Below are positions 21,686 through 29,829 of a DNA stretch of 64,000 nt, in pieces (the stretch's first letter is position 1; every line of letters starts with the position of its first letter). Source of the DNA: SPDF01 sp963812085 (GTDB lineage: Bacteria > Gemmatimonadota > Gemmatimonadetes > Gemmatimonadales > GWC2-71-9); NCBI GenBank assembly GCA_963812085.1, contig CAWETL010000009.1:124001-188000 (forward strand). The letters are read 5' to 3'. The position numbers and the translations under genes are program-made. The notes under the pieces are model-generated. The model made no database searches. It was not told the DNA's origin and was given only the letters and a program-made list of their open reading frames with translations.

Positions 21686-21949
21686 GAAAGGCTCCTGAGA
21701 GGTGGTGAAACTCGGCCGAGACACCATGGGGGCGTCAGGACTGATGCAACTGTGCGATCCACGTTCACGATTCACTGGCGAAGGGCCGCCGTGCTGGACG
21801 CCCTCCCATCAGCGCCGGCCGCGGCGATTGGTCGGCCCCGGGGGTAGGGATCGGTGGATAAACTAACACGGGACTTGGCAAGGGGCTATCCCTCCCCCAG
21901 ACTAGTCCCCCGGGGGAGTAGCCCCCCCCGCCGACCCCCAAAAAGAAGA

Positions 21950-21975
21950 CCCCGGCTGGCCGGAGCCAGTCGGGG
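21950..21975 (-). terminator. Intrinsic terminator of the tRNA operon
   Basis: An 11-bp stem (21950-21960 with 21965-21975, one G-U pair) with a CGGA tetraloop, followed on the minus strand by TCTTCTTTTTGG. It sits a few bases past tRNA-Lys. The rest of the gap to the OmpA copy 2 start holds C/G homopolymer runs and no recognisable gene. Confidence 0.8.
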
Positions 21976-21979
21976 GAAG

Positions 21980-22052
21980 TGCGCCGCGTAGGAATCGAAC
22001 CTACAACCTAGTGATTAAGAGTCACTTGCTCTGCCAATTGAGCTAGCGGCGC
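21980..22052 (-). tRNA. tRNA-Lys(CTT)
   Basis: Acceptor arms GCGCCGC/GCGGCGC, a standard D-arm (GCTCAATTGGCAGAGC), anticodon loop CTCTTAA on an AGTGA/TCACT stem, and T-loop GGTTCGATTCC. Discriminator A; CCA is not encoded. Last gene of the five-tRNA operon. Confidence 0.96.
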
Positions 22053-22061
22053 GCACTGGAA

Positions 22062-22133
22062 TAGCCCCAACGGGAGTCGAACCCGTCTCTCGACCTTGAA
22101 AGGGTCGCGTCCTGACCGATAGACGATGGGGCC
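22062..22133 (-). tRNA. tRNA-Glu(TTC)
   Basis: Acceptor GGCCCCA/TGGGGCT (with a G-U first pair), anticodon loop CTTTCAA on CGACC/GGTCG, T-loop GGTTCGACTCC. Discriminator A; no encoded CCA. Confidence 0.96.
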
Positions 22134-22164
22134 GAGTGTCCCGTCGGTTCGTGACGTCGCACGA

Positions 22165-22237
<73 letters not shown>

Positions 22238-22251
22238 GTGCCGAAGATCGA

Positions 22252-22324
22252 CAGGCCCGGAGGGAATCGAACCCCCAACCCCCGGTTTTGGAGACCGGTG
22301 CTCTACCAATTGAGCTACGGACCT
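22252..22324 (-). tRNA. tRNA-Trp(CCA)
   Basis: Acceptor AGGTCCG/CGGGCCT, anticodon loop CTCCAAA on CCGGT/ACCGG, T-loop GGTTCGATTCC. Discriminator G, the usual base in bacterial tRNA-Trp. The anticodon is CCA; the 3' CCA tail is not encoded. Confidence 0.95.
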
Positions 22325-22358
22325 CTGCCGACGGTGCCCTGTCGGACGCTGCGGGCAG

Positions 22359-22433
22359 GGTGGCTGACGGGGATCGAACCCGCAACCTCCGGAACCACAA
22401 TCCGGCGCTCTAACCGATTGAGCTACAACCACC
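22359..22433 (-). tRNA. tRNA-His(GTG)
   Basis: Acceptor GTGGTTG/CAGCCAC, anticodon loop TTGTGGT on CCGGA/TCCGG. The template has G at position -1 and discriminator C73, the identity pair of tRNA-His; the interval given includes G-1. First gene of the operon. Confidence 0.96.
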
Positions 22434-22465
22434 ACGAGTAAATCAGGCTCCTGCCAAGCCCGGCA

Positions 22466-22494
22466 AAACTATTCACCCGCCAGCACTTGGTCAA
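22466..22494 (-). promoter_or_regulatory. Sigma-70-type promoter of the tRNA operon
   Basis: On the minus strand TTGACC (22489-22494) and TAGTTT (22466-22471) are separated by exactly 17 bp. Transcription would start about 25 bases before mature tRNA-His. The -35 box overlaps the stop codon of the preceding class IV aminotransferase gene. Confidence 0.75.
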
Positions 22495-23147
22495 GGCCAG
22501 AACGCCTCGGTCAGCCGCTCGGTTTGGCGCTCGAAGTCGGCCAATTCTCCATCGAGTTCCACGAGCGGCACGATGCCGCGCGCCGCGTTCGCGATGAAGC
22601 CGCCAGAGGCCGGAAGCCGGGGGCCCGGCAGGCGGCTCTCCACGAGGCCGCCCGCCAGCTCCGACAGCCGGGCCCGTGCCACGCCGGGGAGGACGCCGAA
22701 CGACAACGGCGGAGCCGCCAGACGCCCGCCCTCCCACCAGAACAGGCTCCAAACCGACGACTCGGCGACGAACCCTCCTTCCGAGAGGAGAAGGGCGTCA
22801 TCCGACCCCTGGGAGGCCGCGTCGAGCCGCGCGGCGTCCAGCCATTCCCGGTCGGTGGTCTTGTGGCGGTACCCGCGGTGGGGCACCCGGGCCGACCGGA
22901 GCCGGAGACCCTGGGGCCGCTCGACGCCCCGTTCGGTCACCCGAACGCGCCCCCGGCTCCGGAATTCGAACCGGACGATCCGGTCGGCACCGCCGGCCGG
23001 AGGCTCCAGTTCCTGCGGCAAGGCGATCCCGAGCGCGAGCGCGCTCCGCTCGAGGCGCTCCATGTGGAGGGGCCAGAGCGGCACACGCCCCTGCCGAACT
23101 CGGACGGTCTCGATGAGCCCCGGCCGGTGGGGACGGCGTTCAAGCAC
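22491..23147 (-). CDS. PLP-dependent class IV aminotransferase / aminodeoxychorismate lyase-like
   Basis: A 218-residue fold-type IV PLP enzyme, related to PabC (aminodeoxychorismate lyase of folate synthesis) and D-amino-acid/branched-chain aminotransferases. YRHKTTDREWLDAA holds the Schiff-base Lys; DDALLLSEGGFVAESSVWSLF contains the cofactor-binding Glu region; PGVARARLSEL is the phosphate-binding segment. It is shorter than typical members (about 270-300), with a compact N-terminal domain. It overlaps the upstream transporter stop by 8 bp, so the two are co-transcribed. PabC-like activity is the best guess, but no pabA/pabB is nearby. Confidence 0.72.
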   Translation of the reverse strand: MLERRPHRPGLIETVRVRQGRVPLWPLHMERLERSALALGIALPQELEPPAGGADRIVRFEFRSRGRVRVTERGVERPQGLRLRSARVPHRGYRHKTTDREWLDAARLDAASQGSDDALLLSEGGFVAESSVWSLFWWEGGRLAAPPLSFGVLPGVARARLSELAGGLVESRLPGPRLPASGGFIANAARGIVPLVELDGELADFERQTERLTEAFWP

Positions 23148-24021
23148 CGGCGGGAGCGGGAGGTTCGTTGGGCCCGGATGCCAGCAGGGACCGGACGGCG
23201 GTGGCCCCCAGAATCAGTGCCCCGCCCGCCAGGGCCCAGGCACCCGGCCGCTCCCCGTGCACCAGCCAGGACCAGACCGGGTTCAGGACCGGCTCCACGA
23301 GCAGGATGATCGAGATCTCGAGCGCGGGAAGCTTTCCGACTGCCCGCGTCACCAGTGCATACGCCAGGGCGATCTGGAACAGCCCGAGATACGCCAACGC
23401 GGCCCAGTCGCCGACACCGACCTGGTAGAACGGCAGGGCCATCGGAAGCGTCACCAGGCAGGCGAGGGCATTCCCAAGGACGACCGCCCCCGCCGGCGAG
23501 CCACCCGACTCGTCGGCCCCCATCCAGCGGAGACCCATCAGCGTCAGGGCCCAGGTGAAGCCCGACAGCGCCGCGAGCAGGTTGCCCTGTGCAGGCGCCG
23601 GCGCAGTGCGGACCGGCGCGTCGGTGCCGATGAAGAACAGCACCAGTCCCGCGCCGACGATGGCCATGAACACGAGGTCGGTGCCCCGGAAGCGCTCGCG
23701 GAGCAGCCAGGGGGCGAGCAGCAGGATGTAGAGCGGCCCAGTGGCCTGCAGGAAGATCGTGTTGGCGGAGGTGGTGAGCTTGTTGGCGACGACGAAGAGG
23801 ATCAGCGTGGCGGCATAGGCCACCGACACGAGCGCCGTGCGCGGCCGGATGCCGCGGCGAGCATCCGGGAGCATCAGCGCCAGCGCCACCGCCGCGATTC
23901 CCGAACGGACGCACGCGACCTGCCAGCCGGTCATCGCGGTGGCCTTGATGACCGCGCCGCCGGTAGAGAAGAGGACGGCCGCCGCGACCAGCTGAACCCG
24001 GGCCCGTTGGGTCGGAAGCAT
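23140..24021 (-). CDS. EamA/DMT-family permease
   Basis: A 293-residue protein with about ten transmembrane helices in two EamA halves (first half ends near FFIGTD; second begins GNLLAALSGFTWAL). Family markers include FSTGGAVIKA, the TTSANTIFLQATGPLYILLL segment and LLVEPVLNPVWSWLVHGE. The start at ATG 24021 is where the first helix begins (RARVQLVAAAVLF); a longer in-frame ORF upstream lies over the divergent gene. Members export metabolites or amino acids; substrate unknown. It shares an 86-bp divergent region with the VIT/VWA gene. Confidence 0.88.
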   Translation of the reverse strand: MLPTQRARVQLVAAAVLFSTGGAVIKATAMTGWQVACVRSGIAAVALALMLPDARRGIRPRTALVSVAYAATLILFVVANKLTTSANTIFLQATGPLYILLLAPWLLRERFRGTDLVFMAIVGAGLVLFFIGTDAPVRTAPAPAQGNLLAALSGFTWALTLMGLRWMGADESGGSPAGAVVLGNALACLVTLPMALPFYQVGVGDWAALAYLGLFQIALAYALVTRAVGKLPALEISIILLVEPVLNPVWSWLVHGERPGAWALAGGALILGATAVRSLLASGPNEPPAPAGA

Positions 24022-24106
24022 GGCGCGAAGAATGTCCGGCCTCCGAAGGGCGTGCAAGTTTTGAGGGCAGACGCATCTCCCGGCCGACCTCAACCGGGGG
24101 AAACCC

Positions 24107-26324
24107 ATGTATCGCACGTCCTTCTTCGCGCTGGCGATCGTCGCCGGCGCGGCCACTCCGATCCATGCCCAGGGCTGGATCGAAGTCCAACCGGTCGCAT
24201 CGTCCCCCCGCCCCGTCGCCATCGGCGGGCCCGTCATCCGTGTCCAGAGCGACGTCCGCGTCTCCCTCAACGGGCGCATCGCGCAGGTCGAAGTCGAGGA
24301 GCGCTTCAGGAACGCCGGCAGCACAATCGCGGAGGGCACGTACCTCTATCCCCTGTCGGGCGAGGCCGTCTTCACCGGCTTTTCCCTCTGGATGGGCGGC
24401 AAGGAACTCCAGGGAGAAATGCAGACGGCGGACCAGGCGCGCAGCGTCTACGAGGAGATCGTGCGCCGCCAGCGGGACCCGGCCCTCCTGACCTACGCCG
24501 GGCACGGGCTCATCCGCGCGCAGATCTTTCCCATCCAGCCCGGCGAAACCAGGAAAGTCGTCCTCCGCTACACCCAAATCCTCGGCCGCGAGGGGGACGC
24601 CCTCCGCCTGCGTTACGCCATCGGCCCGCGCTCGACCGATCGGGCACAGGGCGGCGACAGGGCCCCGCAGGATCTCTTCTCGTTGCAGGTCTCGGCGCCG
24701 GACACCGGCGCCTTCGGGACGCCGTACTCGCCGACCCACGAGATCACGACCCGGCGAATCCGGGGACAGCTCATCGTGACAATTCCGAGCGCCGCTTCCG
24801 GTGACCTCGACTTGCTCTTCCCGCTCCGGCGCGGCCTCGTCGGCACCAGCATCCTGACCCACGCCTCGCCGAACGAAGACGGCTATTACATGCTGTTGCT
24901 CGCCCCGCCCGAATCCTCCGGGCGCGAGGTGATTCCGCGCGACCTCACGCTCGTCGTGGACGTCTCGGGGTCGATGTCCGGGACCAAGCTCGAGCAGGCC
25001 AAGGCGGCGCTGGCGCAGGCGCTGGGCGCGCTGGGCCCGCAGGACCGCTTCCGCCTGATCGCCTTCTCGTCGGGCGTCACGGAATTCCGTCCCGGCCTGA
25101 CCCAGGCCACCCGCGCCAACCTCACCGACGCACAGCAGTTCGTGGACCGGCTCTCGGCGAGCGGCGGGACGAACATCGAGGGGGCGCTCGACGTCGCACT
25201 TATGGCGGGGGTCGCCGCAGGCCGAATGCCCCTCGTGGTGTTCATGACCGACGGGCTTCCCTCCGTCGGACAGACCCAGCCCGACCAGATCGCCTCGGCC
25301 GCAGGCGGCCGGATCGGCCAGGCGCGCATATTTACCGTGGGAGTCGGCACCGACGTGAACACCTATCTCCTCGACCGGCTGGCGCGGGAAGGCCGCGGCA
25401 CCGCCACCTACGTCGCGCCGAACGCCGATGTGGAAGTGGCCGTCGGGACGCTGCTCGGGCAGATCCGGAACCCGGCCCTCGTGAACCTCCGCATCGTGAG
25501 CGCGCCGGTCACGCTGGTGGACGCGTATCCCGCGCAGCTCCCCGACCTGTTCTATGGCGAGGAACTCGTGGTCTTCGGCCGGTATCACGGCACGGGAAGC
25601 GGCGACGTCGTGATCGAAGGGGAGCGGAACGGCCGCCGCGAGCGCTTCACGGCACACGGCGCGTTTCGCCGCGAGCGAGCCCGACAACGGGTTCGTCCCG
25701 CCGCTCTGGGCCTCCAGAAAGATCGGCGAACTGACCCGCACCGCCCGCCTCGAAGGGACCACGCCTGCGCTGATCGAGGAGATCCGCCAGCTCGGGCTCC
25801 GTTACGGGCTCTTGACGGAATACACGTCGTTCCTGGTGCTCGAACCGGGCGCCACGCCACCTCCGCCGGAGCTCTCGCTGCGTGGGCGGACGCGAGGACG
25901 CACGCAAAAATGAGCGGGCAGGTGGCGTTCAATCGTGCCGAAGCCAGCGCACGGGAGGTGACGGTCAAGACGCTCGCCTCGGCCGACGCCGCCGCTAATG
26001 AGCGACTCGCCAACTCCCCGACGGCTCCCGGCGCCTCGGCGCCGGCGACACAACGGATTTCGGGCCGGGTCTTCGTGAACCGGAGCGGCGTCTGGACCGA
26101 CCTGGCCTATTTGCCGAACGGCGCCACGGTGGCGGTCGCCCCGTTCAGCCCGGCGTATTTCGCACTGGTCCGCTCCTTGCCGGAGCTGGGAGCCTGGCTG
26201 TCGGCAGGTGACCTGGTCGTGATCGCCGGGAGCCGGGTGAGCATTCGCATCGATCCGAAGGGCATCGACCGAGTGGCGGGGCAACCAGCTCGCCGCGACT
26301 GTCCGCGACTTCCGCGGCCAGTGA
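24107..26324 (+). CDS. VIT and VWA domain protein, exported (apparent frameshifts)
   Basis: Signal peptide (ATPIHAQ); VIT domain at about residues 40-155 (VSLNGRIAQVEVEERFRNAG, YLYPLSGEAVFTGFSLWMGG, YTQILGREG); VWA domain from about 282 with a complete MIDAS motif (LVVDVSGSMSGTK, later SGGTNIEGAL and FMTDGLPSVG). The C-terminal part needs a frame change near 25664 (extra base), 25905 (missing base) and 26279 (extra base). The corrected frame recovers the family segment FVPPLWASRKIGELTRTARL and YGLLTEYTSFLVLEPG and gives 738 residues ending at TGA 26324, just before a terminator hairpin. Such proteins resemble inter-alpha-trypsin inhibitor heavy chains and probably bind ligands through a metal site at the cell surface. 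The ECF sigma gene follows. Confidence 0.85.
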
Positions 26325-26344
26325 CCCACTTGTGCGGGCCGCGG

Positions 26345-26369
26345 CCTGCAGGGCATCTCTCCCTGCAGG
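26345..26369 (+). terminator. Hairpin after the VIT/VWA gene
   Basis: A perfect 9-bp stem (26345-26353 with 26361-26369) with a 7-base loop, 20 bp after the corrected stop at 26324 and before the sigma-factor start. The uncorrected frame would run through it to 26401, which supports the frameshift correction. Little T-run. Confidence 0.5.
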
Positions 26370-26397
26370 TCGCTTCCCCGCCCTGTTCAACGAGCCG

Positions 26398-26895
26398 ATG
26401 ACGACCGACCTGGCCGCCCTGTTCCGCGAGCATCACGCCGCCCTCGTCCGGGTTCTCTACCGGCGGACGGGGGATCACGACCGCGCGGAAGACCTCGGCC
26501 CAGGAGACCTTCGCCCGGGCGGTGGCGGCCCCGCCGCGGAATCCGCGGCCATGGCTCTTTGCCGTGGCGCTCAACCTTGTGCGGGAAGACGGCCGACGGG
26601 CCGTGCGACAGGGCCGCCGGCTCGAGTCGTACCGGGCAGAATCGCCCCAGCACGCACCCGCACCGGACACGAGCTCGAGCGATCCGAAGACGTTCGTGCG
26701 GTACAGGCGGCGCTCGCCACGCTGGCCGACCGGGACCGCGAGGCGCTGCTGCTCAAGGCCGAAGGGTTCAATTACGACGAAATCGCCGAGACGCTCGGCC
26801 TGGCCAAGGGGGCCGTGGGCACGACGCTCTCGCGGGCAAGGCGCCGGCTGGTCGAGGCCCATCGCGCGCAGGGAGGCCGACATGTCGCATCCTGA
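26398..26895 (+). CDS. ECF-type RNA polymerase sigma factor (apparent frameshifts)
   Basis: Corrected length 165 residues. Region 2 reads LFREHHAALVRVLYRRTGDH and then RAEDLAQETFARAVAAPP once one extra base near 26496 is ignored. The middle (PWLFAVALNLVREDGRR) is in a second frame to about 26675, where one base is missing. Region 4 is ATLADRDREALLLKAEGF, then NYDEIAETLGLAKGAVGTTL with an HTH of the sigma-70 region 4 type. The two changes cancel, so start and stop share a frame. It overlaps the anti-sigma gene by 14 bp. It probably directs envelope or stress genes when released by that partner; its targets cannot be seen here. Confidence 0.82.
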   Translation: MTTDLAALFREHHAALVRVLYRRTGDHDRAEDLGPGDLRPGGGGPAAESAAMALCRGAQPCAGRRPTGRATGPPARVVPGRIAPARTRTGHELERSEDVRAVQAALATLADRDREALLLKAEGFNYDEIAETLGLAKGAVGTTLSRARRRLVEAHRAQGGRHVAS

Positions 26896-27814
26896 CGAAA
26901 GCACCATCCAGATGCTGCTCGACGACGAGCTCGATCCCATCGAACGGGCCCGCGTCGAGTCGCACGCCGCCGGGTGCGCGGCCTGCCAGGCAAGAATCGC
27001 CGAGGCGCGCGCATTCCAACTCGAAGCGGACCGTCTCGTCGGCGTGCTCGAAGTGCCCTCGCGGGCCGCGGCACCGACGGCTGCGCAGCGTCGCCGCCCG
27101 ATCCTCCGCGGCGCTCGCCTGGGCGGCCAGCATCGTGGCCGCCGTCGGGCTCGGATATCGGGCGGGGCAGCACCGCGCAACGACCGATCGTCGTCGCGGA
27201 AGTCGACACCACGGCCCAGCCGACGCCCGCCGCGGGTGAGCAAGACGACCGCCGCCCCACAGATCGTGGTGCCCGCCACCCCAGCTGCCGCCCCAGCGGA
27301 CGAGCGGCATTCTCCCGCCGCAGCGCCTCCATCGGCGGGCATGGGCGCAACACTGGAAGACCGCGCCTCCCGAGACGCCGCAGCAAGGGAGCCGGCGGCG
27401 GCCAACACCACGCAGGCCAAGGTGGCTCCGGCGGAGACCGAGCGGGCGCGCAACGACCAGGTCGGCGGCTGGCGGGTGATCGCGCTGGAGGAGGCGGTGC
27501 GGATTCTCGACGGGCAGGTGCGGCTGATCGACGGCCTGACGCCGGAGCGAGTGGAAACCGGGCCGGGCACGGCGGTCGCCGGCGCCAATCCGAACGCGGC
27601 CGTGGTGCGGCTGGTCTATGCGTCGGGGACGATCATCCTGGACGAACAACGGGTGGTCACGGCCGCGAGCGGCGGTCGCCTCGAGGCGGCCCGTCCGCTG
27701 CAGCGCGCCGTGGCGCCGCCGGCCGGTTGGCGGGAAGCGGGCGGGATTCGCTTTGCCGTCACGGGCAGCGTGTCGCCCGACTCACTCGGACTGCTCGCCG
27801 CCCGGGTCCGCTGA
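26882..27814 (+). CDS. Zinc-finger anti-sigma factor (apparent frameshifts)
   Basis: Starts at ATG 26882 inside the end of the sigma gene, the usual coupling. The N-terminus has the zf-HC2/ZAS signature (DDELDPIERARVESHAAGCA followed by ACQARI: His-x3-Cys-x2-Cys). A transmembrane stretch, SSAALAWAASIVAAVGLGYRAG, appears in a neighbouring frame at about 27100-27170; the frame then changes twice more before the long C-terminal domain (GGWRVIALEEAVRILDGQV, VRLVYASGTIILDEQRV) in the original frame. Read this way it is a single-pass membrane anti-sigma with a periplasmic sensor of unknown fold. The region near 27085-27240 is the least certain. Confidence 0.72.
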   Translation: MSHPDESTIQMLLDDELDPIERARVESHAAGCAACQARIAEARAFQLEADRLVGVLEVPSRAAAPTAAQRRRPILRGARLGGQHRGRRRARISGGAAPRNDRSSSRKSTPRPSRRPPRVSKTTAAPQIVVPATPAAAPADERHSPAAAPPSAGMGATLEDRASRDAAAREPAAANTTQAKVAPAETERARNDQVGGWRVIALEEAVRILDGQVRLIDGLTPERVETGPGTAVAGANPNAAVVRLVYASGTIILDEQRVVTAASGGRLEAARPLQRAVAPPAGWREAGGIRFAVTGSVSPDSLGLLAARVR

Positions 27815-27824
27815 GCGGCGCACC

Positions 27825-28430
27825 CTATGGCTGGCGGAGGGCCTCGACGTTGATCCGGATCTCGACGTCGTCGCCGAGCATCGTGCCGCCGCCCTCGAGG
27901 ACTCGATTCCACGCCACGCCGTAGTCCATCCGGTTGAGGGTGGTCGTCACCTCGAACCCGGCCCGCGGGCGCTCGCCCGGCATGACGCCGAGGACGGCGC
28001 CCTTGAGGACCACGGGCTTGGTGACGCCCCGCATCGTGAGGTCGCCGGTGATGGTGAGCGAGTCGCCCGCCTGGGCGACGGAACGGCTCACAAAAGTGAT
28101 GGTGGGAAAGCTGTCGGCGTTGAAGAACCGGGGCGAGCGCAGGTCGGCGTCCCGCCGCTCCTGCCGGGTGTCCACGCTCGCCACGCTGATGGACGCCGTG
28201 ACCGACCCGCCCGCCCAGTTCGCCGGGTCGGCCTGAATCGTGCCCGAAAAATCGGTGAAGCTCCCGCTGACCCTGCTCATGAAGTGCCGGATCCGGAACG
28301 TCACCTCGGAGTGGGCCATGTCGATGGTCCAGGTCGGCAGGGAGGTCGGAGCCGCCTGGGTCTGGGCATGGAGCGGCATGGAGACGGCAACGAGCAGCGC
28401 GAACGCCGCGAGTCGGACGAGGCGAATCAT
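27825..28430 (-). CDS. YceI-family periplasmic protein
   Basis: A 201-residue protein with a signal peptide ending MPLHAQ. The lipocalin-like YceI fold is indicated by WTIDMAHSEVTFRIRHFMSR, the FSGTIQADP strand, DADLRSPRFFNADSFPTITF, the ITGDLTMRGVTKPVVL segment and MDYGVAWNRVLEGGG. YceI proteins bind polyisoprenoids or other amphiphiles; the bacterial role is usually unknown. It is convergent with the anti-sigma gene, whose stop is only 10 bp away. Confidence 0.93.
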   Translation of the reverse strand: MIRLVRLAAFALLVAVSMPLHAQTQAAPTSLPTWTIDMAHSEVTFRIRHFMSRVSGSFTDFSGTIQADPANWAGGSVTASISVASVDTRQERRDADLRSPRFFNADSFPTITFVSRSVAQAGDSLTITGDLTMRGVTKPVVLKGAVLGVMPGERPRAGFEVTTTLNRMDYGVAWNRVLEGGGTMLGDDVEIRINVEALRQP

Positions 28431-28502
28431 TCAGTCTCCAGAGCATTGGTGAAGATCTGGTCCCTGAGGAAGCTCCGCACAAACGCCTGCCGGCCCGATT
28501 CT

Positions 28503-28600
28503 GTCATTGCGAGGAGGCCCCGTGAGGGGCCGACGAAGGGGCGCACCATGGTGCGCCCCTTCACCAGATTGCTTCGGCCACTGCGTGGCCTCGCCATGAC
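28503..28600. repeat. REP/MITE-like inverted repeat element (copy 1)
   Basis: An arm starting GTCATTGCGAGGAGGCC and ending GACGAAG (28503-28538) faces an inverted arm ATTGCTTCGG...TCGCCATGAC (28568-28600). Between them is a 22-bp palindrome (28538-28559, arms GGGGCGCACC/GGTGCGCCCC). Each arm has an internal hairpin. The same arms recur at 35705-35737 and 35931-35970. It has no coding capacity, so it is non-autonomous. Confidence 0.75.
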
Positions 28601-28625
28601 AACAACGGATCGTGCAGATCCTCCC

Positions 28626-29762
28626 TTATGCATTCCCTGAGCGGCTGGTTCCCGTTTCTGCCAGGAAGCTCCGGTACGCGCCCTTGATGAGACGCTGGAA
28701 GTGGTACACCCCCTCCTCGAATTGCACGGAGAAGCGGCCCCGATCGTAGGCCCGGGACTCGACGCCCCGCTGCACCCGTTCGCAGATATCGATATCCTCG
28801 CGCTGGATCGCGTCGGAATAGGCCAGGTCCTCCTCGACCAGCGTCCGGACGGCCGGGGCGTCCGCGTCGGCGTAGAAGTACTGGAAGACCACGCGGCAGC
28901 GGGTGGGGCCCAGCGGCAGCACAAGGTTGGTCTGGAGCCGGCCGGGGAGGATGTTCAGCATGTAGTTCGGGAACACGCAGTAGTAGAACGCCTCGCCTTC
29001 GCCGGAGGTGTAGAGGTTGGCCTGCCCGCTCAACGGGCTGTGCTGGAGGGAATACCACTCGAAGCAGTGGGTCTGGTAGCTCTGGAAGTCGTACAGCTTG
29101 ACCAGTTCGGGATGGACGTGCGGGACGTGGTACCCCTCGAGGTAGTTGTCGACGTACACCTTCCAGTTGCACGCGATGTCGTACTCGACGCGCCGGACGA
29201 AACGCAAGGCGCCGAGCCTTGCCGGCAGGATCCGTTCGGCGATGCCCCCGACGTACTGCGCGAGCGGCGGCGCGTCCGACCAAAGGTTCACGAACACCTG
29301 CCCCTCCCACTCCGCCACGCGCACCGGCACGAGTCCGTAGTCTTTCCGGTCGAAGAGCTCGACCCGGTCGAACTGGGGAACCCCGCGAAGGGAGCCATCG
29401 AGGAGGTAGGTCCATCCGTGATACTTGCACTGGAGGGCCCGCACGCAGCCCTCCGGCTCCACGGCCAGCGGGCCGCCCCGGTGACGGCAGACGTTGTAGA
29501 ACGCCCGCAATTCCTCGTCCTTGCCCCGGACGACGATCACCGGATTGCCCGCCACCTCGGCGCAGAAGAACTGACCTTCCTCCCGCACCTGCGCCGCGTG
29601 GCCGACTCCCTGCCAGGTCCGGGCAAAGACCGCGTCCCGGTCGAGCTGGTCGAAGGCGGGGTCCCAATACCACCGGGAGGGGATGGTATCGGCCTGCGCG
29701 AGGGGCGGCGATTCGAGGTCGGTGGCGTTGATGGCCGGATATCGGGTCACATCGGTCTGCAT
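28626..29762 (-). CDS. Rieske-type ring-hydroxylating / quaternary-amine oxygenase, large subunit
   Basis: A 378-residue alpha subunit. The Rieske [2Fe-2S] ligands are Cys92-x-His94 (CRHRGG) and Cys112-x2-His115 (CKYHGW). The mononuclear iron site is in DNYLEGYHVPHVHPEL (His212 and His215/217), with the Asp ligand expected near the C-terminus. Overall likeness is to choline/carnitine/betaine monooxygenases and related RHO proteins, which hydroxylate or demethylate with electrons from a reductase. No reductase or ferredoxin gene is adjacent, so the partner must be encoded elsewhere. It is divergent from icd and likely has a leaderless mRNA. Substrate uncertain. Confidence 0.88.
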   Translation of the reverse strand: MQTDVTRYPAINATDLESPPLAQADTIPSRWYWDPAFDQLDRDAVFARTWQGVGHAAQVREEGQFFCAEVAGNPVIVVRGKDEELRAFYNVCRHRGGPLAVEPEGCVRALQCKYHGWTYLLDGSLRGVPQFDRVELFDRKDYGLVPVRVAEWEGQVFVNLWSDAPPLAQYVGGIAERILPARLGALRFVRRVEYDIACNWKVYVDNYLEGYHVPHVHPELVKLYDFQSYQTHCFEWYSLQHSPLSGQANLYTSGEGEAFYYCVFPNYMLNILPGRLQTNLVLPLGPTRCRVVFQYFYADADAPAVRTLVEEDLAYSDAIQREDIDICERVQRGVESRAYDRGRFSVQFEEGVYHFQRLIKGAYRSFLAETGTSRSGNA

Positions 29763-29768
29763 GGACGT

Positions 29769-29797
29769 ATATTACCCGGAAGTGCCACGACCGTCAG
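29769..29797 (-). promoter_or_regulatory. Promoter of the Rieske oxygenase gene (predicted leaderless)
   Basis: On the minus strand CTGACG (29792-29797) and TAATAT (29769-29774) are 17 bp apart. Only six bases separate the -10 box from the ATG at 29762, so transcription should start at or within a base of the start codon. The complementary TATATT may serve as the -10 for icd on the plus strand. Confidence 0.55.
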
Positions 29798-29829
29798 GCC
29801 CAGTCCCCGAATCCACCCGCGAGCGCCCC

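Noticed and set aside
22937..25762. A 941-codon minus-strand open frame across the DMT and VIT/VWA genes
   Set aside because: It overlaps two genes with clear family motifs in other frames. Its N-terminal half is antisense composition and its C-terminal half is an alternative frame of the transporter.
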